In this document: in pieces, positions 1-5,910 of the stretch | Layout of the letters: every line of letters begins with the position of its first letter | How positions within the stretch are numbered: position 1 is the first letter of the stretch | From: Desulfobacterales bacterium | GTDB taxonomy: Bacteria; Desulfobacterota; Desulfobacteria; Desulfobacterales; BuS5 | Assembly (NCBI GenBank): GCA_016735355.1 | Contig: JAERRQ010000410.1 | Location: 1-5,910, forward strand | Length of the DNA stretch: 5,910 nucleotides | Direction: 5' to 3' | Position numbers and translations under genes: made by a program | The notes under the pieces: generated by a model | Database searches by the model: none | What the model saw: only the letters and a program-made list of their open reading frames with translations | What the model was told of the DNA's origin: nothing

Positions 1-73
1 ACCGATAATGCATTGAAATTATTTATGTGAAAACTGATAGAGCGTTTAATAATTAGTAACCGTTGGTTGTCGG

Positions 74-101
74 TTTACACTTAACGGTTAAAAAATATAG
101 C
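74..101 (+). promoter_or_regulatory. Possible sigma-70-type promoter for the unknown gene and lonB
   Basis: TTTACA (74-79, five of six matches to the -35 consensus) is followed after 16 bases by TATAGC (96-101, four of six matches to the -10 consensus). It lies about 95 bases upstream of the first gene and overlaps the left repeat block. The region is AT-rich, so chance matches are likely. If it is real, the transcript leader would carry the right-hand repeats. Confidence 0.25.
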
Positions 102-139
102 AAAACTGGAAACCAAAATTTTTTGGGTTTTTTAACCGT
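84..139. repeat. Perfect 12-bp inverted repeat (84-95 / 128-139)
   Basis: ACGGTTAAAAAA at 84-95 is the exact reverse complement of TTTTTTAACCGT at 128-139, with a 32-base interior. Inside it, AAACC (110-114) can pair with GGTTT (126-130), and a T run follows, so on the plus strand the inner part resembles a weak intrinsic terminator. A second inverted pair, GTAACCGTT (56-64) and AACGGTTAC (162-170), encloses the whole structure, and TAACCGTT (57-64) also pairs with AACGGTTA (83-90). These alternatives cannot all form together. Whether it acts as RNA, as DNA or not at all cannot be told from sequence. Confidence 0.6.
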
Positions 140-194
140 AAACTGATAACTGTAAACCGTGAACGGTTACAATAATTATTTGAGGGATAATCTT

Positions 195-1385
195 ATGGTC
201 AAGCAAATGAATAATTCCGCCAACCCGCATAGAGATATATGGATAATCTCAAAGGGAAAGAATGTTGAATCGCTTTTGGCAGGAAACAAAGGAGTTTTTC
301 GTGGGAAGCCGGTTGCGGAATATAGAATTTCTCAACTGGCCTGTTATCTACTTAATCCTGATCAAATCGAAATAAAAAAGAGACTGGTCGGATGCAAGAT
401 CAGTTTCAAAAAATCGCGAGCCTGCCGCATTAAAGATAAATTAAGCAAAATTTTGCCAAAGAGACTATGGAAATTTATTACATCAGATGACATTAACCAT
501 GAAATTTTACTTTCAGATAGCGAATATGATCTGCCTGAAGTCAAAGACAACAGTCTTGGTTCGCATATAAAAAAGGTTGCAGATATATTAAACCGGCACA
601 ATGTAGTAATCAACAGGCTGTCTGCACTGGATATTAATAACATATCTGATATTGCTGGAATTTGCGATGATTACGGCGGCAACCGTTCGCTATTGAATCT
701 GCAGGGGAAATTGGATGAAAAAATAAAATATATTTATAATTTTATACTGAAAGATGTTGGAGTAATTCTTGCAAGAGCTTATCTTGCAAAGGGTCTTTTC
801 GAAATGCGCGGTTTTGATTTCCAATCTTACAAACCTGAAAAATATTACCGCTTAATTAAAGTTTCGGGTAACCCTTATGGCAGATATTGTGTGCTGGGTT
901 CAAACAATAATATCGAATACTGGGTTGATGATAACAGCCATGTAAAGATGCTCCATCTTCTTGAGCAGTCTATTCGAACGGATCATAAATTCAGGGAGTC
1001 TTTAGAAGAGTGCGTCAGCGGAAAATGCAAACCTTTGAAAATATTTTTCAATAAACAACTTGAGATTGATTATTCAAAAGAAAATATTCCATACGCATAT
1101 AAAAATCTCTTTAACAGTCATGAGATCAAGTTGGGCGAAAGAGAAAAAGTCGCCGATTCATTAAAGCAATTGCAGCTCGGCATAGCTTTTAATTCTGTTT
1201 CCGTTGCAGACGCCGGCAACAGGAAACTCTGTACCAATATATCTGTTATGCATAATATTAAAGCCCTGGATCAGATAAAAGATGATCTGCCCTGGTTATA
1301 TTCCAAGATAGAAGAAAAAGTATCTTTTTCCGAAGCAGGCAGGTTTTATCTGTTAGATTCCATAAGAGGATTTCAGAATGGATAA
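195..1385 (+). CDS. Uncharacterised 396-residue protein coupled to LonB
   Basis: I do not recognise this protein. It is soluble-looking: no signal peptide and no membrane segment. It is basic near residues 57-95, mostly helical in character, with aromatic-rich stretches at about 217-245 (PEKYYRLIKVSGNPYGRYCV, then EYWVDD). It has eight scattered cysteines, including a C-x4-C pair at residues 273 and 278, but no convincing metal-binding cluster. I see no Walker, helix-turn-helix or protease motif. The ATG at 195 is chosen because GAGGG (182-186) lies 8 bases before it; a GTG at 159 in the same frame falls inside the heptamer repeats and has no ribosome binding site. The last 8 bases (1378-1385) overlap the start of the LonB gene, so the two are probably translationally coupled. 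A role as partner, adaptor or substrate of that protease is inference from position only. The existence of the gene is well supported by its length and operon fit. Confidence 0.8.
   Translation: MVKQMNNSANPHRDIWIISKGKNVESLLAGNKGVFRGKPVAEYRISQLACYLLNPDQIEIKKRLVGCKISFKKSRACRIKDKLSKILPKRLWKFITSDDINHEILLSDSEYDLPEVKDNSLGSHIKKVADILNRHNVVINRLSALDINNISDIAGICDDYGGNRSLLNLQGKLDEKIKYIYNFILKDVGVILARAYLAKGLFEMRGFDFQSYKPEKYYRLIKVSGNPYGRYCVLGSNNNIEYWVDDNSHVKMLHLLEQSIRTDHKFRESLEECVSGKCKPLKIFFNKQLEIDYSKENIPYAYKNLFNSHEIKLGEREKVADSLKQLQLGIAFNSVSVADAGNRKLCTNISVMHNIKALDQIKDDLPWLYSKIEEKVSFSEAGRFYLLDSIRGFQNG
1364..1370 (+). promoter_or_regulatory. Ribosome binding site of lonB inside the upstream gene
   Basis: AAGAGGA lies 7 bases before the ATG at 1378 and within the last codons of the preceding gene. 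It fixes the LonB start and shows that the 8-bp overlap is a designed coding junction rather than a miscalled start. Confidence 0.75.
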
Positions 1386-3651
1386 TATTTATAGCAAGAA
1401 TGATTATGATTGGATCAAAGAGTTGCTGGAATACCCGCAAACCCTTGAGACAAGGCTCGATTTTTTTGAAGATACATCCCAAATTGATGTGCCGGATGAT
1501 CCACTTGACAAGGTTATATTTCAAGGCCGGGCAAAAGAAGCAATCAGAAAAATAGCACAAAATAAAGGGCATATGCTCATGGTCGGCCGGCCTGGGACAG
1601 GCAAGTCGATGCTGGCCGATATGTTTCATTTGGTTCTGGATAAATCACTGGGTGATTTTTTAAGACCCACAAAAGCAATAGTGGCTTATCCGGGTACTGA
1701 CAACAATCATATCAGGTTTGCATACGAGGAGCCTGATATTGTAGACAATTTATTGGCAAAGATGCATAAGGCCATAGAAAAAATACAAAACAGCGCCCTG
1801 AAATTCAGCCTTTCGGAACAGATCCGGTCTGTCAGTAGAGTTAAGAAGTGGCTCTTGTGGATTACAGGAATTAGTGTGGCGGCGGGCTTTTTATTCCCCC
1901 CGGCCTTTATTGCAACAGGGCTTACCGGTATCGGGGCGATTTTCATGTTTATGCAGGAGAACAATCATAAAGTACAGGAAAAAATTCAGCAGCAAGCCGA
2001 TGCCTCAGGAAAAAACAGGGTCAAGCATTTGCAGGACATGGTTCCGGAAGTTTTGTATGACCCCAGAAAAGATAAGGGCCTTATGTCAAGAGTGTCGGAA
2101 CCGGATGCCAGAAAAATGAAAGGTGGGTTCAAACACGATCCATATCAGTCGGGAAATTTGCAGACTCCGGCGCACAAAAGAGCATATCTTGGAGCACATG
2201 CCAAATCGCCGATAATTTATATTGACGAACTGAAAACTCTTGTAAAATCCGGTTACATGTCTGATCTTCTTGAAATTATGCAGAATAAGGAATTTATCCT
2301 GGAAGGCGGTCTGAATTCCGGAAGCGGGGCCGCTGACAGGTCTGAAAACTCATTGAAAGCGGATAATATTATAATAGCCTGTTGTAATCATGATACTCTA
2401 AGTTATATTCAAAAGGAAGGAGACGGAGCGTTCCTTAGCAGAATAGAGGACCGGGGAGAGATTGTTCAACTTGAGAGCGCAGTGCCTGAAGATGAAAACA
2501 GCATCAAACAGTTGGCTCAGTATATTAAACAGGAAATAATCAATCTTGGGAAAGAATTAAAAGAAACATGGACAGGAGTAATTGAAAAGGAAGGTTACGA
2601 AGGTGTAAAAAAGAGAAGCGAATATATATTCGGAAAACCTCTCCCGGAAGGCTACCGGCTTCATGAGAGGGAGTTCTCTAAAAAAGCGGTTATGGAAATT
2701 ATTAAGGAACTTAGATGCAGGAGTTCGGACAAAAAAATAAGCAGCATCCTGAGGCCTGTCAATGGTATAATAAAGACAGCCGAATTTGAGGCCATACTTG
2801 ACAATTCAAAACTGGTCCGGGCCGAACATGTCAGGCTGGCGCTTGAAAAGCATTTAAGCCTCGAAGGCGCAATTCATAAAGAGATACTTGAGCATAAGAA
2901 AGATCTGAAAAAATATATAAGTTCAATGACAGATTCCATCGGCTATGTTGTAGGGCTTGCAGTCATCACTTCCGGAACAAGCGGGCAGGTATATGGGCAA
3001 CCATTGCCGATACACTGTCAGATTACGGTGGGCGGTTCGGATTCGGTGGTTTCACCCGGAAAGACCGGTGAAATAGCAAAAGCAGCGGCCAAAAATGTCA
3101 GAGCCTCTATTAAAAAGGCTTTTAACAAAATACAATCGCCTTATACCGGTTATGAAATGCATGTGGAGTATATCCAGGTTCACGGCGGCGTGGAGGGCGA
3201 CAGTGCTTCAGTCGCAATGGACATCGCCCTTATCTCGGACTATATAGGGCAGCCGGTGAATCAGAAATACGGTGTTACAGGGTCTTTAACAGGTGACATT
3301 ATCCTGGCAGTAGGCGGGGTAACGGAAAAAGTCAGATCTATAATGGATCCTGACCTGGGAATGGAAGGAGCCTGCATACCATGGCAAAACAAGCACGATA
3401 TCGAGCCGCTTCTGATAAATATCGATTCTGAATATATCCAAAATGACGAAATTCCCGGGATAAGAATCTACAGGGATTCTGAAAAACATAACCCATTTGA
3501 TATTTTTTTCTGTAAAACCAAGTATAATGCTTACAGGATTATGATGGGACTTGAACAGGGAGAGGTTGAGGAGAAGATGGCGGAAAGAAGCAAGAAAGAT
3601 TTTGAGTCTATGATGAACATGAAGAATACCCGGGATACAAATCAGACATAA
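1378..3651 (+). CDS. lonB: Membrane-anchored archaeal-type Lon protease (LonB)
   Basis: ATP-dependent serine protease of the LonB type (family S16). These enzymes are hexamers anchored on the cytoplasmic face of the inner membrane, where they unfold and degrade proteins. Seen in order: Walker A GRPGTGKS at 70-77; a hydrophobic stretch at about 158-192, enough for one or two membrane helices, set between Walker A and Walker B as is typical of LonB; Walker B IIYIDE ending at D283-E284; sensor-1 Asn337; candidate arginine fingers R355 and R359; sensor-2 region with R459; and a Lon protease domain from about 515. The catalytic Ser609 lies in EGDSAS and the catalytic Lys651 in GGVTEK. There is no N-terminal LAN domain, unlike LonA. 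At 757 residues it is longer than archaeal LonB proteins of about 620-640; the extra length includes a Met- and charge-rich tail after 725 and probably part of the 360-450 region. The loop before Lys651 is atypical (see findings). It is coupled to the preceding unknown gene. Confidence 0.93.
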   Translation: MDNIYSKNDYDWIKELLEYPQTLETRLDFFEDTSQIDVPDDPLDKVIFQGRAKEAIRKIAQNKGHMLMVGRPGTGKSMLADMFHLVLDKSLGDFLRPTKAIVAYPGTDNNHIRFAYEEPDIVDNLLAKMHKAIEKIQNSALKFSLSEQIRSVSRVKKWLLWITGISVAAGFLFPPAFIATGLTGIGAIFMFMQENNHKVQEKIQQQADASGKNRVKHLQDMVPEVLYDPRKDKGLMSRVSEPDARKMKGGFKHDPYQSGNLQTPAHKRAYLGAHAKSPIIYIDELKTLVKSGYMSDLLEIMQNKEFILEGGLNSGSGAADRSENSLKADNIIIACCNHDTLSYIQKEGDGAFLSRIEDRGEIVQLESAVPEDENSIKQLAQYIKQEIINLGKELKETWTGVIEKEGYEGVKKRSEYIFGKPLPEGYRLHEREFSKKAVMEIIKELRCRSSDKKISSILRPVNGIIKTAEFEAILDNSKLVRAEHVRLALEKHLSLEGAIHKEILEHKKDLKKYISSMTDSIGYVVGLAVITSGTSGQVYGQPLPIHCQITVGGSDSVVSPGKTGEIAKAAAKNVRASIKKAFNKIQSPYTGYEMHVEYIQVHGGVEGDSASVAMDIALISDYIGQPVNQKYGVTGSLTGDIILAVGGVTEKVRSIMDPDLGMEGACIPWQNKHDIEPLLINIDSEYIQNDEIPGIRIYRDSEKHNPFDIFFCKTKYNAYRIMMGLEQGEVEEKMAERSKKDFESMMNMKNTRDTNQT

Positions 3652-3673
3652 GAATTTCCACATGTAGCGGCAC

Positions 3674-3686
3674 GACCCTATAGGTC
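3674..3686. other. Small palindrome between convergent genes
   Basis: GACC (3674-3677) and GGTC (3683-3686) flank five bases, with CCTATAGG at the centre. It lies in the 33-bp gap between the stop of lonB and the stop of the convergent small gene. It could be a weak bidirectional transcription stop, but the stem is only 4-5 bp and no clear T run follows on either strand, so it is not called a terminator. Confidence 0.25.
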
Positions 3687-3870
3687 AGTCAAAAGCTATT
3701 TTAATGAAGATCAGTATGCATACGATTACAAGGATCAATATGCCTGGAAGTGTTTTCCAGGAATCATACCATGGTTCACCTTTTGCCAATATTTTGTTAC
3801 GTTCGGTGTCAAACCATTTGCCGAGCAATAAAGCAGCCATAAGGATAGCCGCGTATTTTATTAGAAGCAT
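3685..3870 (-). CDS. Small two-helix membrane protein of unknown function
   Basis: From the ATG at 3870 this is 61 residues. A hydrophobic helix (about 3-17, IKYAAILMAALLLGKWF) is followed by a polar loop rich in charged residues and containing the segment GEPWYDSWKTLPG, then a second hydrophobic helix (about 43-59, ILILVIVCILIFIKIAF). Its balanced membrane-protein composition and its own ribosome binding site argue for a real gene. That site, AAGGAGG on the minus strand (3899-3893), is 22 bases from the ATG, which is too far. It is 7 bases from an in-frame ATT at 3885-3883, and no ATG, GTG, TTG or CTG lies between the upstream in-frame stop (3909-3907) and the ATG. The true protein may therefore begin at ATT and have 66 residues, with MQLGL added. 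The coordinates given use the conservative ATG. It converges on lonB and diverges from selA. I do not recognise a named family. Confidence 0.7.
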   Translation of the reverse strand: MLLIKYAAILMAALLLGKWFDTERNKILAKGEPWYDSWKTLPGILILVIVCILIFIKIAFD

Positions 3871-3892
3871 TAAACCAAGCTGAATCTGTGCG

Positions 3893-3899
3893 CCTCCTT
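3893..3899 (-). promoter_or_regulatory. Strong Shine-Dalgarno site that points to an ATT start
   Basis: CCTCCTT on the plus strand is AAGGAGG on the minus strand, a near-complete anti-16S match. The gap to the in-frame ATT (3885) is 7 bases, the usual optimum. The gap to the first ATG (3870) is 22 bases. Confidence 0.6.
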
Positions 3900-3952
3900 G
3901 TGGAAGTTATTTCGTCCCTGTTCCTTACTTTATACTAAAAACACCTCTTAAC

Positions 3953-3966
3953 TGTTCGCCCGAACA
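3953..3966. promoter_or_regulatory. Operator-like palindrome TGTTCG-CC-CGAACA
   Basis: This is a perfect 6+6 bp dyad with a 2-bp centre. It lies at the downstream edge of the predicted -10 element of the minus-strand small gene, where a repressor would block polymerase. It does not match the GAAC-N4-GTTC order of the Gram-positive LexA box; the half-sites are reversed. The cognate regulator is not in the window. The divergent selA start is about 270 bases away, so control of the small gene is more likely. Confidence 0.45.
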
Positions 3967-3993
3967 ATAAATTACGATCTACCCTTTTGTCAA
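3966..3993 (-). promoter_or_regulatory. Predicted sigma-70-type promoter of the small membrane-protein gene
   Basis: On the minus strand a perfect TTGACA (3993-3988) is followed after 16 bases by TTTATT (3971-3966, four of six matches to the -10 consensus). An AT-rich palindrome, ATATTAATAT (3993-4002), abuts the -35 upstream and could act as an UP element. The expected start near 3958 falls in the TGTTCG/CGAACA dyad and gives a leader of about 70 bases before the ATT. Confidence 0.5.
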
Positions 3994-4036
3994 TATTAAT
4001 ATATGTTGAATAATACAGGCAGTAAAAATAAATCTG

Positions 4037-4063
4037 TTGAAACATCTTTCATTTACATATAGA
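4037..4063 (+). promoter_or_regulatory. Possible promoter of selA-gmhA
   Basis: TTGAAA (4037-4042) and TATAGA (4058-4063) are spaced by 15 bases, shorter than ideal. The region is AT-rich, so the match is weak. If it is used, the selA leader would be about 160 bases long and would contain the inverted repeat at 4062-4127. Confidence 0.25.
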
Positions 4064-4127
4064 ACCCTGTAAAAGATATCCTTCCTCTGGAAACTTTTTT
4101 TTGATATTGAATGTCCGTTCAGGGTTC
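4062..4127 (+). promoter_or_regulatory. Possible structured leader of selA
   Basis: GAACCCTG (4062-4069) pairs perfectly with CAGGGTTC (4120-4127). Inside, TTCC (4082-4085) and GGAA (4089-4092) form a small hairpin, AAAAG (4071-4075) can pair with CTTTT (4094-4098), and eight T residues run from 4095 to 4102. This resembles a weak terminator nested in a larger stem, as in attenuators. A further 7-bp pair, TTTTAAG (4148-4154) with CTTAAAA (4181-4187), follows. I match it to no known riboswitch. The rest of 3886-4233 shows no gene; I found no tRNA-like T-loop or SECIS-like element. Confidence 0.3.
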
Positions 4128-4233
4128 GCTCAAAAATAAATTTGCAATTTTAAGTCTTGAGGTATCAGGCTGCATAGGCGCTTAAAAGGTAAAGTTATTT
4201 TTGCCGAGCCCTTAGCCTGGAGCATAATACGCT

Positions 4234-5691
4234 TTGCTAAAGAATGAAATAAATGAAAAACAGCGCAAGCATTTAAAGCTGTTGCCTGGTGTTGACCATA
4301 TACTCGAAAAGGCTAAGGCCAACAGCCTTTTTAATGATATCCCGAAGTCTGTTGTTATAAAATCCGTACGTTCCGTTATCGCAAAACTTAGAGAATCGAT
4401 ACTTGATAATAATAAAAATTTCAGCGATCCGGATTTGACGGATGCGTCAATTTTATCTGATCTCGAAAAACTGGTTCAAGAGGATATGCGGCCGAACCTT
4501 AAACGGGTAATTAACGCCACCGGTGTAGTCGTTCATACAAACCTGGGCAGGTCTTTATTAACAGACACGGCTCTGGAAAATATTGCCGAGATTGCAGGCG
4601 GATACTCCAACCTTGAGTTTGATTTGCTGAATGGAAGGCGCGGTTCAAGATACAGCCTGGTGGAAGATATTTTATGCGAAATAAGCGGTGCGGAATCCGC
4701 CATGGTTGTCAATAATAATGCCGGAGCCGTTTTTTTAAGTCTCAATACTGTTGCGCCACAAAAAGAGGTTATTGTTTCCAGGGGTGAACTTGTGGAAATA
4801 GGCGGTTCCTTTCGAATTCCGGATGTTATGGAAAAAAGCGGAGCGATTTTAAAAGAAGTCGGAACAACCAACAGGACGCATTTAAAAGATTATGAAAATG
4901 CCATCTCGGAAAATACCGGCCTACTTTTAAAGGTACACACCAGCAACTACAGCGTGGTCGGTTTTACAGCCGCCGTCTCCCTGGAGCAGATGGTAGAGCT
5001 TGGCAATAAACAGAGGCTGCCGGTCATGGAAGATCTGGGAAGCGGGACTTTTATCGATTTTTCAAAATATAACATGACCAAAGAGCCGACTATCCAGGAG
5101 TCTGTGGCGTCAGGCGCTGATATAATAACCTTTAGCGGAGACAAACTCCTGGGCGGCCCTCAGGCAGGTATAATAATCGGCAGCAAAATTATTATCGATC
5201 GAATTAAACAAAATCCTCTTGCCAGGGCATTGAGAATTGATAAACTTACCCTGGCCGCACTTGAAAGTACACTGAGACTTTACAGGGAACCGGAAAAAGC
5301 TGTTAAAGCAATTCCAACTTTATATATGCTGACCATTCCACTGAGCGATATAAAAGACAGGGCCGAGAAACTTGCAAAATTGCTGTCGGATATTGAGGAA
5401 CCTGATTTTAACAAACCAAGCCTTAAGAAACCAGGCCTTTCCGTAAGTATTTCAAATATATCCTCCCGCGCAGGCGGAGGCGCGCTCCCCCTGCTTGATC
5501 TGCCAAGTAAAGCCGTAAGGATCTCTATTGCCGGTATATCCGCAAATTCAATCGAAAAATCAATGCGCCGGAATGATCCGCCGATTATCGGCAGAATTGA
5601 AGAGGATCTGTTTGTCCTGGATTTAAGAACAATACACAACGAGGAACTGACTTTAATCGTCTCTGCAATAACTCAAATTATAAAAAAATAA
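4234..5691 (+). CDS. selA: L-seryl-tRNA(Sec) selenium transferase SelA
   Basis: This cytoplasmic PLP enzyme converts Ser-tRNA(Sec) to selenocysteyl-tRNA(Sec) using selenophosphate, the bacterial route to selenocysteine. Seen: a helical N-terminal domain (about 1-85, tRNA-binding in the family); then RVINATGVVVHTNLGRS at 91-107, a hallmark of SelA; NNNAGAV at 160-166; RGELVEIGGSFRIPD at 183-197; EVGTTNRTH at 208-216; and the PLP lysine K304 in SGDKLLGGPQAG. The C-terminal domain includes SRAGGGALP at 411-419. At 485 residues it is close to the E. coli enzyme (463, Lys295) and is intact. The start is TTG at 4234: the frame closes with TAA at 4225-4227, no in-frame ATG lies nearby, and a modest TGGAG (4218-4222) sits 11 bases upstream. 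Its presence implies that selB, selD and selC, together with selenoproteins, lie elsewhere in the genome. The next gene starts four bases after its stop. Confidence 0.96.
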   Translation: MLKNEINEKQRKHLKLLPGVDHILEKAKANSLFNDIPKSVVIKSVRSVIAKLRESILDNNKNFSDPDLTDASILSDLEKLVQEDMRPNLKRVINATGVVVHTNLGRSLLTDTALENIAEIAGGYSNLEFDLLNGRRGSRYSLVEDILCEISGAESAMVVNNNAGAVFLSLNTVAPQKEVIVSRGELVEIGGSFRIPDVMEKSGAILKEVGTTNRTHLKDYENAISENTGLLLKVHTSNYSVVGFTAAVSLEQMVELGNKQRLPVMEDLGSGTFIDFSKYNMTKEPTIQESVASGADIITFSGDKLLGGPQAGIIIGSKIIIDRIKQNPLARALRIDKLTLAALESTLRLYREPEKAVKAIPTLYMLTIPLSDIKDRAEKLAKLLSDIEEPDFNKPSLKKPGLSVSISNISSRAGGGALPLLDLPSKAVRISIAGISANSIEKSMRRNDPPIIGRIEEDLFVLDLRTIHNEELTLIVSAITQIIKK

Positions 5692-5695
5692 TATT

Positions 5696-5910
5696 ATGGA
5701 TAAAAAAAATATTATACTGGAAATTCTGAATAAAAGCCTGCAAGCAAAAGAGCTTTCCATAAAAAATAATGTTGACCGGATAATCCAGGCAGCCGATCTC
5801 ATTTCCGAAGCAATCAAGAGCGGACATAAAATTTTGCTTTTTGGAAATGGAGGCAGCGCTGCGGACGCCCAGCACCTTGCGGCGGAATTTGTCAACCGCT
5901 TTAAAATAGA
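5696..5910 (+). CDS. gmhA: Sedoheptulose-7-phosphate isomerase (GmhA), 5' part
   Basis: The first 71 codons plus 2 bases are present; the gene runs off the window. The N-terminal helix is followed by a SIS-domain start, GHKILLFGNGGSAADAQHLAAEFVNRF at about residues 43-69. The GNGGSAADAQH phosphosugar-binding loop is typical of GmhA, which makes D-glycero-D-manno-heptose 7-phosphate, the first step to ADP-heptose for the LPS inner core. The closely related DiaA, a DnaA-binding protein of enterics, shares this motif, so the fragment alone does not exclude it. The starting ATG is 4 bases after the selA stop. No clear ribosome binding site is seen, only an A-rich run, so translation may depend on coupling to selA. 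Confidence 0.85.
   Translation, partial: MDKKNIILEILNKSLQAKELSIKNNVDRIIQAADLISEAIKSGHKILLFGNGGSAADAQHLAAEFVNRFKI

Larger units (their letters stand above)
63..168. repeat. Degenerate heptamer repeats in two opposed blocks
   Basis: Bases 134-168 read as five consecutive 7-bp units: AACCGTA, AACTGAT, AACTGTA, AACCGTG, AACGGTT (rough consensus AACYGTR). Bases 63-90 read in the same 7-bp phase as four units of the reverse-complement type: TTGGTTG, TCGGTTT, ACACTTA, ACGGTTA. Two more loose units (AACTGGA, AACCAAA) lie at 104-117. The blocks face each other, which creates the inverted repeats listed separately. The array is short and degenerate, has no spacers, and ends just before the ribosome binding site of the first gene. 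Its function is unknown; repeat decay, DNA bending or a protein-binding array are all possible. Confidence 0.6.

Noticed and set aside
63..168. CRISPR-like array
   Set aside because: The units are only 7 bp, contiguous and degenerate, with no spacers and no cas genes.
159..194. GTG at 159 as the start of the first gene
   Set aside because: It falls inside the heptamer repeats with no ribosome binding site, whereas ATG 195 has GAGGG 8 bases upstream.
1258..1629. Minus-strand open frame of 123 codons across the unknown gene/lonB junction
   Set aside because: It is antisense to two well-supported coding regions, with no domain motif. It is a shadow frame.
3286..3663. Minus-strand open frame of 125 codons antisense to the Lon protease domain
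   Set aside because: The opposite strand encodes the conserved Ser-Lys protease core. The antisense product has low-complexity, His-rich composition.
4003..4062. 19-codon plus-strand open frame as a leader peptide of selA
   Set aside because: No ribosome binding site, no repeated regulatory codons, and it lies mostly upstream of the likely transcription start.
3886..4233. A tRNA(Sec) gene, SECIS element or known riboswitch near selA
   Set aside because: No tRNA T-arm and acceptor pairing, no UGA-containing reading frame and no recognisable riboswitch core were seen.
5653..5895. Minus-strand open frame over the selA end and gmhA
   Set aside because: The plus strand carries the conserved GmhA SIS motif in the same place.

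Overview
The window looks like chromosome from a Gram-negative, anaerobic-type bacterium with moderately low GC, most plausibly a Desulfobacterota (sulfate-reducer-like) relative. The grounds are indirect: a bacterial copy of the membrane-anchored, archaeal-type Lon (LonB), a selenocysteine-synthesis gene (selA), and a sedoheptulose-7-phosphate isomerase gene (gmhA, LPS heptose supply) directly after it. No rRNA, tRNA, CRISPR array or transposase is visible.

Layout. Bases 1-194 are a non-coding leader made of degenerate 7-bp repeats in two opposite orientations, including a perfect 12-bp inverted repeat. Bases 195-3651 hold a two-gene operon: a 396-residue soluble protein I do not recognise, whose end overlaps by 8 bp the start of a 757-residue LonB-type AAA+ protease with a membrane segment inside its ATPase module. 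A convergent small gene (about 3685-3870 or 3885, minus strand) encodes a 61-66 residue two-helix membrane protein. Its strong ribosome binding site suits an ATT start better than the first ATG. Its probable promoter carries a palindromic operator-like site. Bases 3886-4233 are a non-coding divergent region. From 4234 on the plus strand come selA (TTG start) and, four bases after its stop, the first 71 codons of gmhA, cut by the window edge.

How the genes work together. The overlap between the unknown gene and lonB implies translational coupling, so the unknown protein is a candidate partner, adaptor or substrate of the membrane protease. This is inference from context. SelA converts Ser-tRNA(Sec) to Sec-tRNA(Sec). 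GmhA starts the ADP-heptose pathway. The two probably share a transcript without sharing a pathway. The most novel items are the unknown LonB-coupled protein, the atypical protease-core loop of this Lon, the apparent ATT-initiated small membrane protein with its operator, and the heptamer-repeat leader.
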